Positions 8,183-17,606 of a DNA stretch of 49,994 nt are shown one piece after another. Position 1 is the stretch's first letter, and each line of letters begins with the position of its first letter. Position numbers and translations under genes: made by a program. The notes beneath the pieces were generated by a model, which was given only the letters and a program-made list of their open reading frames with translations, had not been told where the DNA came from and did not search any database. The stretch covers positions 1-49,994 of the forward strand of contig JACKOQ010000008.1 in the NCBI GenBank assembly GCA_024234215.1. The letters are read 5' to 3'. Source of the stretch: Pseudomonadales bacterium. Its GTDB lineage: Bacteria > Pseudomonadota > Gammaproteobacteria > Pseudomonadales > UBA5862.

Positions 8183-11128
8183 TTACAACTCTTCGACCTG
8201 GAGGCGCAGCGCGGCGGCCTGATCGCGGCGGCTGCTGTCGGTCAGGATGGCGGTGCTGGCCAGTTCCGGCTTCAGGTAGCGTTCGGTGACCCGCTGCAGA
8301 TCGGTCAAGGTGACGCGCAGAATCTGCTGCCTGACCTGCTGCAGGTGGTCGGCATCGCGGCCATGCAGCTGGTTGAAGAAGGCGCGCTTGGCCTCGCCGG
8401 CAGGTGAGCCGGGCTTGTCGATGCTGCCGATGGCGCCGAGGATCGCCTCGTCGACCTGCCGCAGCTCATGCTGGCTGCCGAGCACCCAGTCGATGGCGCG
8501 GTCGAAATCGGCCAGCGTCTCGCTCAGTCGCGGATCGCGGTAGGAGTAGAAGCGGAATGCGGCGATGCCGGAATCCTGGCCGGCACCACCGCCATAGGCG
8601 CCGCCCTGTTCGCGGATGGCGCGGTGCAGGTAGCCGTTGCGCAGGAAGCCGCCGAGCACGGTGAGGGCCGCGGCATCGGCATGGCTGGCCGGCACGGTCG
8701 GGTAGGCGCGGGCGCAGAAGTTGACCTGGGTGTTGGTGAGCCACAGGGCATGGGTCGGCTCGCGCAGCGGCGGCAGGGCAAAGGGGGTGAACTCGCCCTG
8801 AGCAGCGGGGGGTTGCATGTGCGCCAGCCGTGCCAGCAGCTCGGCGGTCTGCTCGGGTTCGGCGATCAGCAGCTCCTGTTTGGGTGCCGCGACCAGCCGT
8901 TGATGGATCTGCTGCAGCCGTTCGGCCAGCCCGGCCAGTCGTTGCGGATCGTCGAGCGTGCGGTCGAGTGCCTTGAGCGCACGGATGCCGGCCAGTCCGC
9001 TCTGCCGGTGGCCGAGACGGGCCAGTGGACTCATGCCGGCGGTGGCGGCGCTCATCGCCAGGCTGTGGCCACTGCCGGTGATGCTGCGCTCGCGGCTGGT
9101 GCGGATCTGCGCGATCAGCTCGCGCAGCCGCGGCAGCTCGTCGAAGCGCGCCTCGGCCAGCGTGCGGTAGAGCAGCTCGACGAAGGGGGCATGGTTGCGC
9201 AGCAGCGCCTTGCCGGAGAGCACCAGATAACCGCGCAGCTGCTGCTCATCCTCGGCCTTGCCGCGCAGGGAGATCTGCGCCGAGTAGCCGCCGCTGATCT
9301 GGCTTTGCAGTTGCTGGATGCTGAGGTAGTCATCCGCTCCGAGCCCCAGATCGGTCAGGAAGCTGGCATAGAGGAACAGCTCCAGAAGTTGCGATTCGTC
9401 GAACTGCGGCAGATCGATCACCAGTTGCTGATAGAGCAGCCCGTTGGTGCCCTGGCCATAGCTGGTGACCGTGCGGCCGGCGAGCTGATCGCGGCGCTGC
9501 GGTTCGGCCAGTTGCAGGGTGGCGGGCACATCGGCCAGCGTCACCCGGGGCAGGATCGACTCATCGTCGACGCGGTTCTGCCGTGCCTTCAATGCGGCGG
9601 CCTGCTCGACGATCTGCCGGCTCTGCTCGGCATCGAGTCCGGCCTTGATGCGGGCGAGCTGTGCGGCCACTGCCTGTTCGCGGCGCTGCGCCAGTTCGGG
9701 GTCGGGCGCCAAGGTCAGGTGGACACGGTGGAAGTTGTCGAGCAGCAGACGGCGCACCAGTTGCTTGATGTAGTCGGGATCCTCGACATGGCGGCGCAGC
9801 TTGGCCAGCGCCGGATCGAGGTCGATCAACTGGGCGGGGTCGCCGCCATGCACCGCGGCGCCCAGCCCGGCCAGCAGCAGTTGCAGGCCGAAGGGATAGC
9901 CATCGCCGCTGATCTCGCGCTGGGTCAGCTCCAGCTGATGCAGCACGGCCTCGATCTGCGGCTGCGGCACCCCCTCGTCGGCGATCTTTTCGAGCAGTGC
10001 CATGATGTCGGCGGCCAACTGTTCGGCATGTTCGGGGCGACTGCCTTCGAGGCCGCAGACGAACAGCAGTTCGCGGTTGCCATCTTCCAGTCCGCACAGC
10101 GGTGACGGGGCGCTGCCGAGCGCAGAGGTTTCGAGCAGTTGCAGCAGCGGCGACGCACTGTTGTCGAGCAGCACCGCGCTCAGAAAACGCGCTTCGAGCA
10201 GCTCGTCGAGGTCGGTGCAGTGGCCGAGCAGCCAGCCGATCACCAGATGGGTGCGATCGACTTCGTCCGCTTCGGCTTCGGTCGGGTAGTACTCCAGCAC
10301 CTTCACCGGCGCATGAAAGCGCTGCTCGTCATGCAGCGGCAGCATGATCTCGCGGCGGTCGAAGCGGTGCAGCGCCTGCTGCTCGAAACGCTGTTGCAAC
10401 TCGGCCACTGGCAGGTTGCCGAAGGTCATGAAGATGGCGTTGCTCGGGTGATAGTGGTCGCGGTAGAAGTCGAGCAGTTGCGCATGGCTCAGCTGCGGGA
10501 TGCAGTCGGGCTCGCCCCCGCTGTTGAAGTGGTAGGTGGTGGTCGGGTAGAGATGCCTGGTCAGGGTCTGCCACAGCAGGCTGGTGGGCGAGCTCATCGC
10601 GCCCTTCATCTCGTTGTAGACCACGCCACGGTAGCAGAGCGGCGTCGAAGGGTCGTCCGGCTGTTCGAATTCGAGCCGGTGGCCCTCCTGGGCGAAGTCG
10701 AGCGGGTCGAGCCGGGAGAAGAAGGTGGCGTCGAGGTAGACATCGAGCAGGTTGAAGAAATCCTTGCGGTTCTGGCTGGCGAACGGGTAGGCGGTCCAGT
10801 CGCTGCTGGTGAAGGCATTCATGAAGGTGTTGAGCGAGCGGCGAATCATCATGAAGAACGGGTCGCGCACCGGATAGCGTTCGCTGCCGCACAGCGAGGT
10901 GTGTTCGAGAATGTGGGCCACGCCGGTCGAGTCCATCGGCACCGTCGGGAAGGCGACCAGAAAGACATTTTCGTCATGGTCGGCGCTGATGTGGAAGTGA
11001 CGGGCGCCGGTGCGGCCGTGGCGGTACTCATTGAGCAGCAGCTTGAGTGCCGGAATCGGATGCTGCCGCACGAGTTCGAAGCTGGGATGGGGCAGGGTGC
11101 CGGACGCCGTCGTTGAAGGGTTGGGCAT
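8183..11128 (-). CDS. M16C insulinase-family zinc metallopeptidase (presequence-protease-like)
   Basis: A protein of about 981 residues with the two-halved architecture of PreP/falcilysin-type M16C peptidases. The inverted zinc motif HILEH lies at 72-76 (VAHILEHTSLCGSERYPVRD) and a likely third ligand is E173 in VVYNEMKG. The segment SSDWTAYPFASQN is typical of the family. No signal peptide is seen, so it is probably cytosolic and degrades peptides. ATG 11128 was chosen; ATG 11173 would extend it by 15 residues of low similarity. It stands alone, 95 bases upstream of cysD, with no obvious functional link to sulfate activation. Confidence 0.88.
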   Translation of the reverse strand: MPNPSTTASGTLPHPSFELVRQHPIPALKLLLNEYRHGRTGARHFHISADHDENVFLVAFPTVPMDSTGVAHILEHTSLCGSERYPVRDPFFMMIRRSLNTFMNAFTSSDWTAYPFASQNRKDFFNLLDVYLDATFFSRLDPLDFAQEGHRLEFEQPDDPSTPLCYRGVVYNEMKGAMSSPTSLLWQTLTRHLYPTTTYHFNSGGEPDCIPQLSHAQLLDFYRDHYHPSNAIFMTFGNLPVAELQQRFEQQALHRFDRREIMLPLHDEQRFHAPVKVLEYYPTEAEADEVDRTHLVIGWLLGHCTDLDELLEARFLSAVLLDNSASPLLQLLETSALGSAPSPLCGLEDGNRELLFVCGLEGSRPEHAEQLAADIMALLEKIADEGVPQPQIEAVLHQLELTQREISGDGYPFGLQLLLAGLGAAVHGGDPAQLIDLDPALAKLRRHVEDPDYIKQLVRRLLLDNFHRVHLTLAPDPELAQRREQAVAAQLARIKAGLDAEQSRQIVEQAAALKARQNRVDDESILPRVTLADVPATLQLAEPQRRDQLAGRTVTSYGQGTNGLLYQQLVIDLPQFDESQLLELFLYASFLTDLGLGADDYLSIQQLQSQISGGYSAQISLRGKAEDEQQLRGYLVLSGKALLRNHAPFVELLYRTLAEARFDELPRLRELIAQIRTSRERSITGSGHSLAMSAATAGMSPLARLGHRQSGLAGIRALKALDRTLDDPQRLAGLAERLQQIHQRLVAAPKQELLIAEPEQTAELLARLAHMQPPAAQGEFTPFALPPLREPTHALWLTNTQVNFCARAYPTVPASHADAAALTVLGGFLRNGYLHRAIREQGGAYGGGAGQDSGIAAFRFYSYRDPRLSETLADFDRAIDWVLGSQHELRQVDEAILGAIGSIDKPGSPAGEAKRAFFNQLHGRDADHLQQVRQQILRVTLTDLQRVTERYLKPELASTAILTDSSRRDQAAALRLQVEEL

Positions 11129-11210
11129 GGTCTGGATCTTGTCCTGAGTGAAAGGGTGCAATGCTGCCATCAAGTGTAATCAACCGCCATGCCACTGTCA
11201 GGCGGTGGTG

Positions 11211-11891
11211 TCAGTCGCATTGGCGCGGATCGCTGCCTGGTGGTTGAGCCGCACGTCTGGCCCGGGCGCGCATCACCGCCGCCAGGATGTCCGCCTGTGT
11301 GGGTGAGCTGTGCGCAGTGGCGGCGACTGCTGGATTGCGTGTCTGCTGACGGCGCTCGGCCTGTTCGGCCGCGAGGCGCGCCAACCGTGCCGTGCGCGCC
11401 TGATGGCGGCGGCGGAACTGGTCGGCCTGTGCGCGCCGTTGTGGCCATGAGCGCTGCGTTTCATCCTCGATTCGAACCAGATCGATGCAGTCGACCGGGC
11501 AGGGTTCGATGCAGAGCTCACAGCCGCTGCACTCGCTGGCGATGACGCTGTGCATCCATTGCGCGGCGCCGACGATCGCATCGACCGGACAGGCCTGAAT
11601 GCACTTGGTGCAGCCGATGCACTCCTCCTCGCGAATCAGCGCCACCTGGGGCGGCTGCTCAGTGCCGTGGCGTTCATCCAGCGGCAGTTTGGGGCGCTCG
11701 AGCAGGGTGGCCAGCAGGTCGATGGTGAGCTGTCCGCCCGGCGGGCAGCGATTGAAGGGCTCGCCACTGGCAATGGCCTCGGCATAGGGGCGACAGCCGG
11801 GATGGCCGCAGCGGCCACACTGGGTCTGCGGCAGCAGCGCATCGATGGCTTCGACCAGTGCCGGCACCGCATCGACTCCCGGTTGCGACAT
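11211..11891 (-). CDS. rsxB: RsxB/RnfB-like electron-transfer ferredoxin, no membrane anchor
   Basis: A 226-residue iron-sulfur protein. Residues 25-49 carry the 4Fe-4S motif of RnfB (C25, C28, C33, C49; QCGRCGHPGCRPYAEAI). Two ferredoxin motifs follow, C91/94/97/101 and C121/124/127/131, each ending in CPVD. The C-terminus (about 145-226) is rich in Arg, Ala and Gln. Canonical RsxB begins with a hydrophobic membrane helix; this one begins directly at the cluster domain, and no rsxA/C/D/E genes are nearby. It may be a soluble electron carrier or pair with a remote Rnf complex. It starts 10 bases after the metG stop, so co-transcription with metG is likely. Confidence 0.85.
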   Translation of the reverse strand: MSQPGVDAVPALVEAIDALLPQTQCGRCGHPGCRPYAEAIASGEPFNRCPPGGQLTIDLLATLLERPKLPLDERHGTEQPPQVALIREEECIGCTKCIQACPVDAIVGAAQWMHSVIASECSGCELCIEPCPVDCIDLVRIEDETQRSWPQRRAQADQFRRRHQARTARLARLAAEQAERRQQTRNPAVAATAHSSPTQADILAAVMRARARRAAQPPGSDPRQCD

Positions 11892-11901
11892 CGGCCCTTG
11901 C

Positions 11902-13938
11902 CTAGCGCACCCGCATGCCGGGCAGGGCGCCGCTGTCGGGACTCAGCAGCCAGATCTGCTCGCCACCGGGACCGGCGGCCAGCACCATCCCCTCGGAGAG
12001 GCCGAACCGCATCTTGCGCGGCGCCAGGTTGGCCACCATCACCGTCAGGCGGCCGATCAGGCGCTCGGCGGTGTAGGCGCTCTTGATGCCGGCAAAGACC
12101 GTGCGCTGCTCGCCGCCGAGGTCGAGGGTGAGGCGCAGCAGCTTGTCGGCCCCTTCGACCGGTTCGGCCGCGACGATGCGGGCGATGCGCAGGTCGACCT
12201 TGGCAAAGCTGTCGTAATCGATGGTGGCGGCGATCGCCTCGCCGCCCGGGGGTTCTGGTGCGCTGATCACGGGTGCAGTCTCGGTCGCGTTCTGCTGACT
12301 GGCGGCCAGCAGTGCCGTGATGGTGTCGGGCTCGATGCGGGTGAACAGCGGGGTGAACGGGGCAATGAGATGGTCGAGCAGCGGCGCGTTGCGTCGGGAC
12401 CAGTTCGGCAGCGGCGTGGCCAGAAAGCCTTCGACCCGCTCGGCCAGGCGCGGCAGGATCGGTTGCAGATAGAGCACCAGCAGCCGGAACAGGTTGAGCC
12501 CGAAGCTGGCGATCTGCTGCACCTGTGGCTGCCGGGCCGGATCCTTGGCCAGCAGCCAGGGCTTCTGCTGATCGATGTACTGGTTGGCGCGGTCGGCCAG
12601 CGCCATCACCTCGCGCACCACCCGGGCGAACTCGCGGGCCTCGTAGTGTTCGGCGATCTGCTCGCCGGCGGCGACGAATTCATCCCACAGTGCCGGCTCG
12701 GGCAGTTGCGCAGCCAGTCGCCCGGCGTGCTGTTTGTGGATGAAACCGGCCGAGCGGCTGGCGATGTTCACCAGCTTGCCGACCAGGTCGGCATTGATGC
12801 GCTGCACGAAGTCGTCGAAGTTGAGGTCGAGGTCATCGATGCGCGCCGAGAGCTTGGCGGCGAAGTAGTAGCGCAGATATTCCGGCTCCAGATGGTCGAG
12901 AAAGGTGCGCGCCTTGATGAAGGTGCCGCGCGATTTCGACATCTTCTGCCCGTTGATGGTGACGAAACCGTGCACATGCACCGCCGTTGGCGTGCGGAAC
13001 CGGGCGGCATGCAGCATCGCCGGCCAGAACAGCGAATGGAAGGTGATGATGTCCTTGCCGATGAAGTGGTAGAGCTCGCTGCTGCTGCCCGGGCGCCAGT
13101 AGTGGTCGAAATCGAGCCCGGGCGTGCGGTCGCAGAGGTTCTTGAAGCTCGCCATGTAGCCGATCGGCGCATCGAGCCAGACGTAGAAGTACTTGTCGTC
13201 GCTGCCGGGAATGCGAAAGCCGAAGTAGGGTGCATCGCGGCTGATGTCCCAGGACTCCAGCCCGCCCTCCAGCCACTCATCGAGCTTGTTGGCCACCTCC
13301 TCGGAGAGGGCGCCGCTGCGGGTCCACTGCTTCAGCAACTCGGTGAAGTCGGCCAGCCGGAAGAACTGATGCTCGCTGCTGCGCATCACCGGTGTGGCGC
13401 CGGAGATCGCACTGCGCGGCTCGATCAGCTGATCGGGGCTGTAGGTGGCGCCACAAGCCTCGCAGTTGTCGCCATACTGATCGGCCGCGCCACAGCGTGG
13501 GCAGCTGCCCTTGATGAAGCGGTCGGCCAGAAACAGCCCCTTGTCCGGGTCGTAGAACTGGCTGATGGTGCGGGTTTCGATGTGGCCTGCCTGCCGGCAG
13601 CGCTGGTAGATCAGCTCGGCGAAGTGGCGGTTCTCTTCGGAGTGGGTGGAGTGGTAGTTGTCGAAACTGATGCCGAAGTCGGCAAAATCGCGCTGATGCT
13701 CGGCGCTCACCTGTTCGATCAATGCCTCGGGCGTGATGCCCAGCTCCTCGGCCTTGAGCATGATGGCGGTGCCGTGGGCATCGTCGGCGCAGACGTAGAA
13801 ACAGCGCTGTTGCTGCAACCGCTGAAAGCGCACCCAGATGTCGGTCTGGATGTACTCCAGCATGTGGCCGAGATGGATCGGTCCATTGGCATAGGGCAGC
13901 GCGCTGGTGACAAGAATCTGGCGAGATGAGGCGGTCAT
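11902..13938 (-). CDS. metG: Methionine--tRNA ligase
   Basis: A 678-residue class I synthetase that charges tRNA-Met. The HIGH motif is HLGH at 22-25, the knuckle zinc ligands are C146/C149/C159/C162 (CPRCG...CEACG) and KMSKS is at 332-336. The C-terminal 110 residues (from FAKVDLRIARIVAAEPVEGA) form the EMAPII-like tRNA-binding/dimerisation domain of long MetG proteins. The frame stays open upstream to an ATG at 14079, but that 47-residue extension is Arg-rich and unlike MetG; ATG 13938 gives the normal start. Confidence 0.97.
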   Translation of the reverse strand: MTASSRQILVTSALPYANGPIHLGHMLEYIQTDIWVRFQRLQQQRCFYVCADDAHGTAIMLKAEELGITPEALIEQVSAEHQRDFADFGISFDNYHSTHSEENRHFAELIYQRCRQAGHIETRTISQFYDPDKGLFLADRFIKGSCPRCGAADQYGDNCEACGATYSPDQLIEPRSAISGATPVMRSSEHQFFRLADFTELLKQWTRSGALSEEVANKLDEWLEGGLESWDISRDAPYFGFRIPGSDDKYFYVWLDAPIGYMASFKNLCDRTPGLDFDHYWRPGSSSELYHFIGKDIITFHSLFWPAMLHAARFRTPTAVHVHGFVTINGQKMSKSRGTFIKARTFLDHLEPEYLRYYFAAKLSARIDDLDLNFDDFVQRINADLVGKLVNIASRSAGFIHKQHAGRLAAQLPEPALWDEFVAAGEQIAEHYEAREFARVVREVMALADRANQYIDQQKPWLLAKDPARQPQVQQIASFGLNLFRLLVLYLQPILPRLAERVEGFLATPLPNWSRRNAPLLDHLIAPFTPLFTRIEPDTITALLAASQQNATETAPVISAPEPPGGEAIAATIDYDSFAKVDLRIARIVAAEPVEGADKLLRLTLDLGGEQRTVFAGIKSAYTAERLIGRLTVMVANLAPRKMRFGLSEGMVLAAGPGGEQIWLLSPDSGALPGMRVR

Positions 13939-14111
13939 GAAACGGCACCGGTGGAGATCGCTGGGGGGTTCTGAAGCCTGGCGGTTGCTGAAGCCAGGTC
14001 TATACTTTTCGACAGGCGGAACCGGCCTGCAGCGGCGCTGGTGCTCCGAACTGGTGCGAACCAGCCGGCAGGATGTCACGCCTGAATTCCGTCCTTCGCA
14101 AAAGGTCGGCC

Positions 14112-14117
14112 ATTATA
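14112..14117 (-). promoter_or_regulatory. Candidate -10 element for metG
   Basis: Read on the minus strand this is a perfect TATAAT, in an otherwise GC-rich divergent intergenic region (13939-14234) between metG and the HD-GYP gene. The hexamer 17 bases upstream has no good match to TTGACA, so the promoter is only a candidate. It would leave a leader of roughly 170 bases before metG. I see nothing else assignable in this intergenic region. Confidence 0.35.
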
Positions 14118-14234
14118 CCTTCAACCCTTCTGCCCGTCGGGGTCGTTCACTGCCGTGACTGCGCGCACCTCTGCCATGACAGGGTTCATCGTTCCCGAAC
14201 CTTCGTATGACCGTCGCCAGGGAGATCGAGGCGG

Positions 14235-15488
14235 ATGCTGAAGAAAATCACCACCGAGCAGGTTTGTCTCGGCATGTACATCCATGGGCTCGAAGGCAGT
14301 TGGCTGAGCCATCCGTTCTGGAAGAGCAAGTTCGTGCTCGATGACCCGACCGATCTGCGGGCACTGAAAAAAAGTGGCGTCTCGGCGGTGTGGATCGACT
14401 GCGACAAGGGCCGGGATGTGGCAGGACTGACGGACGCATCGGATGTGGCCGCAGAGCCGGCAGCAGAGCCGACCCCGGAACCGGCAGCGACCGAGACGGT
14501 GGCCGTTGCCGGCAAACAACCGGTCGCCCCGGCGATCCAGCTCAACGGAACGACCAGCGCCCAGGAGGAGCTGGGCCGGGCATCCGGGATCATCCACCAC
14601 TCCAAGGAGGCGGTCGCCAGGCTGTTCACCGAAGCCCGGCTGGGCAAGGTGATCGAAGTGGAGCAGTGCCTGCCACTGGTCGAGGAGATCAGTGGCTCGG
14701 TGGCGAGAAACTCCACCGCCCTGATCAGCCTGGCGCGGCTGAAGAGCAAGGATGAGTACACCTACATGCACTCGGTGTCGGTCTGCGCGCTGATGATCGC
14801 GCTGGCCAGGCAAATGCAGCTGGATGAGCAGCAGACCCAGCAGGCGGGTGTGGCCGGTCTGCTGCACGACATCGGCAAGATGGCGATGCCGGAGAAGATA
14901 CTGAACAAGCCGGGCGCATTGACTGCGGATGAATTCAGCGTCATCCGGCTGCATCCGGAGCGTGGCCACGCGATTCTGACCCGGAGTGGATTCACCGCGC
15001 CGAGCGCGCTCGATGTCTGCCTGCATCACCACGAAAAGATCGATGGCAGTGGCTATCCGTATGGGTTGAAGGGAGAGCAGATCAGCCAGTTGGCGCGGAT
15101 GGGGGCGGTCTGCGATGTCTATGATGCCATCACCTCGAACCGGCCTTACAAGAACGGTTGGGATGCGGCGGATTCTCTGGCGCGCATGGCGAAGTGGGAG
15201 GGCCATTTCGACACTGCCATCTTCCATGCCTTCGTCAAGATGGTGGGCATCTATCCGCTCGGCAGCCTGGTCAGGCTGCACTCCGGCCGCCTTGGCGTGA
15301 TCGTCGAGCAGAATCCGCAGAGCCTGACCCGCCCGCTGCTGAAGGTGTTCTTCTCGACCCGCACCAACATGCCGATACCGGTCCAATTGCTCGACCTGTC
15401 GAAGAGCGGGCAGACGGACACCATCGTCAACCGCGAAGATCCGCAGAAGTGGCAATTCAGCAACCTGAATGCACTGTGGCAGGGGTGA
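14235..15488 (+). CDS. HD-GYP domain cyclic-di-GMP phosphodiesterase with DUF3391
   Basis: A 417-residue cytosolic protein. Residues 1-60 (KKITTEQVCLGMYIHGLEG) match the DUF3391 domain often placed before HD-GYP. An Ala/Pro/Glu-rich linker (about 65-105) follows. The HD-GYP domain has H179 in YMHSVSV, the HD pair at 211-212 (LLHDIGKMAMPE), HHHEKIDGSGYP (264-275) and RPYK. All metal-binding and GYP residues are present, so it should hydrolyse c-di-GMP to GMP. It is divergent from metG. PilZ-like and FleQ proteins encoded in the same window are potential responders to the same messenger. Confidence 0.92.
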   Translation: MLKKITTEQVCLGMYIHGLEGSWLSHPFWKSKFVLDDPTDLRALKKSGVSAVWIDCDKGRDVAGLTDASDVAAEPAAEPTPEPAATETVAVAGKQPVAPAIQLNGTTSAQEELGRASGIIHHSKEAVARLFTEARLGKVIEVEQCLPLVEEISGSVARNSTALISLARLKSKDEYTYMHSVSVCALMIALARQMQLDEQQTQQAGVAGLLHDIGKMAMPEKILNKPGALTADEFSVIRLHPERGHAILTRSGFTAPSALDVCLHHHEKIDGSGYPYGLKGEQISQLARMGAVCDVYDAITSNRPYKNGWDAADSLARMAKWEGHFDTAIFHAFVKMVGIYPLGSLVRLHSGRLGVIVEQNPQSLTRPLLKVFFSTRTNMPIPVQLLDLSKSGQTDTIVNREDPQKWQFSNLNALWQG

Positions 15489-15624
15489 ACGGCGTTCGGC
15501 ATTGACGAGGCCGTGACCATCGAGCCGGAAGCGGTGCGACGATTTGTCGCATTCCCGTCACGGCCCGACTCAAGGATGATGGCCGTTTTGGCATTGGAGT
15601 GCGTGGATCTCGCTGCGTTGACGC

Positions 15625-16422
15625 ATGTCGGGCATGACTCTGCCGAGGGTTGGCGGCACCTTGAACAGCCTTTTTCTCAGGATCGGTACCTGCGCACTCC
15701 AGCCATCCAATCGCTGGCGTGGTGAGCACCCTTCGCCACTGAGTCAACCTGCGCTGCATGGATTGGCATGGCTGATTGCAGTGGCACTCCATGGCGGCGT
15801 CGTCCTGCTGTTGTGGGAGCGCCCGGCGCCGCCAGCGTTGTCGATCCAGCCGGTGGCGATCCGGATGATCGAGCGCCCGACTCCGCCGCCGGCGCCACCG
15901 GTTGCACCCAGTCCGCCATCGGCGGCGATGCCGGAACCGACACCCGCACCGGCAAAGATCGCCAGTACAAAACCACCCAGACCCGACAGAAAGCCGCGCG
16001 AGCTGGCTCCGGTGGCGCTGCGGGACGAGCCCGCTCCGGCACCCGTCACACCGGTTGCCGAGCCTGCCGTGGCAGCGGTTGACCCGGCCCCGCCTTCGGT
16101 TGCGACGCCCCCGCCGGCAGCAGCCCCGCTTTCTGCCGATGCAGAACCGCCGGAACTGTCGGTGCACTGTCCGCGCCGTCCTCCGCCTCAATACCCGATG
16201 GCGGCACGGCGTCTGGGCGAAGAGGGGGTGGTCGAATTGCTGGTGGCACTCTCGGCCGATGGCAGTGTGCGACAGGTGAGTGTGAGCCGACCCTCGGGCT
16301 TCGGCCGGCTCGATCAGGCGGCTGTTGCGGCCGTGCGGCTGTGGCAGTGTGACCCGATCCGGGTCGCCGGCGCGCCAGCGGCGGCGACGGCGCGGCAACG
16401 CATCCACTTTTCATTGCGTTGA
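15625..16422 (+). CDS. tonB: Energy transducer TonB
   Basis: A 265-residue TonB-family protein. One membrane helix (about 47-63, LAWLIAVALHGGVVLLLW) anchors it in the inner membrane. Residues 66-165 are rich in Pro, Ala and Glu/Lys, the periplasm-spanning arm. The C-terminal domain (from about 180, PQYPMAARRLGEEGVVELLV) is the TonB_C fold that touches the TonB box of receptors; two cysteines flank it (HCPRRP and LWQCDP) and may form a disulfide. The N-terminal 40 residues look unusual and no better in-frame ATG exists, so the start (15625 or 15634) is uncertain. It is followed at once by exbB and exbD. Confidence 0.85.
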   Translation: MSGMTLPRVGGTLNSLFLRIGTCALQPSNRWRGEHPSPLSQPALHGLAWLIAVALHGGVVLLLWERPAPPALSIQPVAIRMIERPTPPPAPPVAPSPPSAAMPEPTPAPAKIASTKPPRPDRKPRELAPVALRDEPAPAPVTPVAEPAVAAVDPAPPSVATPPPAAAPLSADAEPPELSVHCPRRPPPQYPMAARRLGEEGVVELLVALSADGSVRQVSVSRPSGFGRLDQAAVAAVRLWQCDPIRVAGAPAAATARQRIHFSLR

Positions 16423-16439
16423 ACCCTGCCGAGGTGATG

Positions 16440-17150
16440 ATGATCGATTTTGGATTCGCGCACTTCGTTCAGCAGCTCGACCCGCTGGGCTGGAGCCTGC
16501 TGACCATTCTGGCGCTGCTGTCGCTGGCGAGCTGGACCTTCTTTCTGCTCTGGCTGCTGCGCAGCCTGCTGGAGGTTCGAAGCAGTCAGCGCTACATGCG
16601 CACGATCCTCGAAACTGCGGGGCTGGCACAGTCGCCACCAGAGCCCTTCGGCAGACCGTTCGAAGCCAGCCTGCTTGCGGTGGTTCGCGATGGCCGCCGA
16701 CTCGCCGATGCCGGCGAGCAGTTCGATGAGGCCGGCGGACTGGCCGCCCACCTGACCCGTGGATTGCGCCAGCAGCTTGACCGTGCTGCGGTGCGTGGCG
16801 AGCGTGGCCTGGCACTGCTGTCGACCACCGCATCGACGGCCCCTTACCTTGGTCTGCTCGGCACCGTGTGGGGCATCTATCATGCGCTGCTGCGCATTGC
16901 CGCCACCGGCGAGGCGGGGCTGGCCGCGGTGGCCGGACCGATTGGCGAGGCGCTGGTGATGACCGCACTGGGTCTCGCCGTGGCGATTCCGGCGGTCTTT
17001 GCCCACAACACCCTGCAGCGCCGTCACCGTCTGTTGCAGGCGCAGCGGGAAGATTTCGCCACCACCCTGCTGCAACGCGCCACGCTGCCCGGCTCGCCTT
17101 CTGGCGCGATCAAAAGAGAGCGCGCAGCCATTCATCCGCTGCGGAGCTGA
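16440..17150 (+). CDS. exbB: MotA/TolQ/ExbB proton channel family protein (ExbB)
   Basis: A 236-residue inner-membrane protein with three hydrophobic segments, near 15-40 (WSLLTILALLSLASWTFFLL), about 135-155 and about 170-195. The motif STTASTAPYLGLLGTVWGIY and the last helix GEALVMTALGLAVAIPAVFAHN are diagnostic of ExbB/TolQ. With ExbD it forms the proton channel that powers TonB. The frame is open from a TTG at 16419, but GAGGTGAT at 16431-16438 is an excellent ribosome binding site for ATG 16440. Part of a tonB-exbB-exbD operon. Confidence 0.9.
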   Translation: MIDFGFAHFVQQLDPLGWSLLTILALLSLASWTFFLLWLLRSLLEVRSSQRYMRTILETAGLAQSPPEPFGRPFEASLLAVVRDGRRLADAGEQFDEAGGLAAHLTRGLRQQLDRAAVRGERGLALLSTTASTAPYLGLLGTVWGIYHALLRIAATGEAGLAAVAGPIGEALVMTALGLAVAIPAVFAHNTLQRRHRLLQAQREDFATTLLQRATLPGSPSGAIKRERAAIHPLRS

Positions 17151-17153
17151 GCC

Positions 17154-17591
17154 ATGGCGCTGGGAGACGGAGTTGCCTCCACGGCGCGCAGCAGCGCCGA
17201 GATCAACATCGTGCCGTTGGTGGATGTGATTCTGGTGCTGCTGGTGATCTTCATCGTCACGGCACCGCTGATCACCCAGGCGGTGAAGGTGAAGCTGCCG
17301 GAGGCGAAGAGCCAGCCGGTGCAGACGCCCAGCAAGCCGGTGGTGGTGGCCATTGCCGCCGATGGACAACTGCACTGGGACGGTCAGCCGCTGAGCCTGG
17401 CCGAGCTGGAGGAGCGCGCCCGTGCGCTGGCGGCACGGCCCGCTGCCGAGCTGCATGTCGAGGCCGACCGCGCGGTGCGCTACGATGCCGTGGCCCAGGT
17501 GCTGGCCGCCGCCACCCGCGCCGGCGTGCTGCACATCGGTTTCGTCACCGATCCGGGCCAGGCTCGACCGCAGGCCGCGCCGGTGCCCTGA
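17154..17591 (+). CDS. exbD: Biopolymer transporter ExbD
   Basis: A 145-residue protein with one N-terminal helix (about 20-42, INIVPLVDVILVLLVIFIVT) that contains the essential membrane Asp (D25 region, PLVDVILV) of ExbD/TolR, then a periplasmic domain. It starts four bases after the exbB stop with GGAG upstream of the ATG. It completes the TonB energising complex and ends 15 bases from the stop of the convergent BNR-repeat gene. Confidence 0.92.
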   Translation: MALGDGVASTARSSAEINIVPLVDVILVLLVIFIVTAPLITQAVKVKLPEAKSQPVQTPSKPVVVAIAADGQLHWDGQPLSLAELEERARALAARPAAELHVEADRAVRYDAVAQVLAAATRAGVLHIGFVTDPGQARPQAAPVP

Positions 17592-17606
17592 GCGCGAGGG
17601 CCGGAT

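Noticed and set aside
11845..13929. A 694-codon plus-strand frame over metG
   Set aside because: Antisense shadow of metG, low-complexity composition.
14000..14005. TATACT as a plus-strand -10 box for the HD-GYP gene
   Set aside because: No suitable -35 at 16-18 bases and it is over 200 bases from the start codon.
15513..15725. A 70-codon frame between the HD-GYP gene and tonB
   Set aside because: Overlaps the tonB start, lacks a ribosome site and resembles nothing I know.
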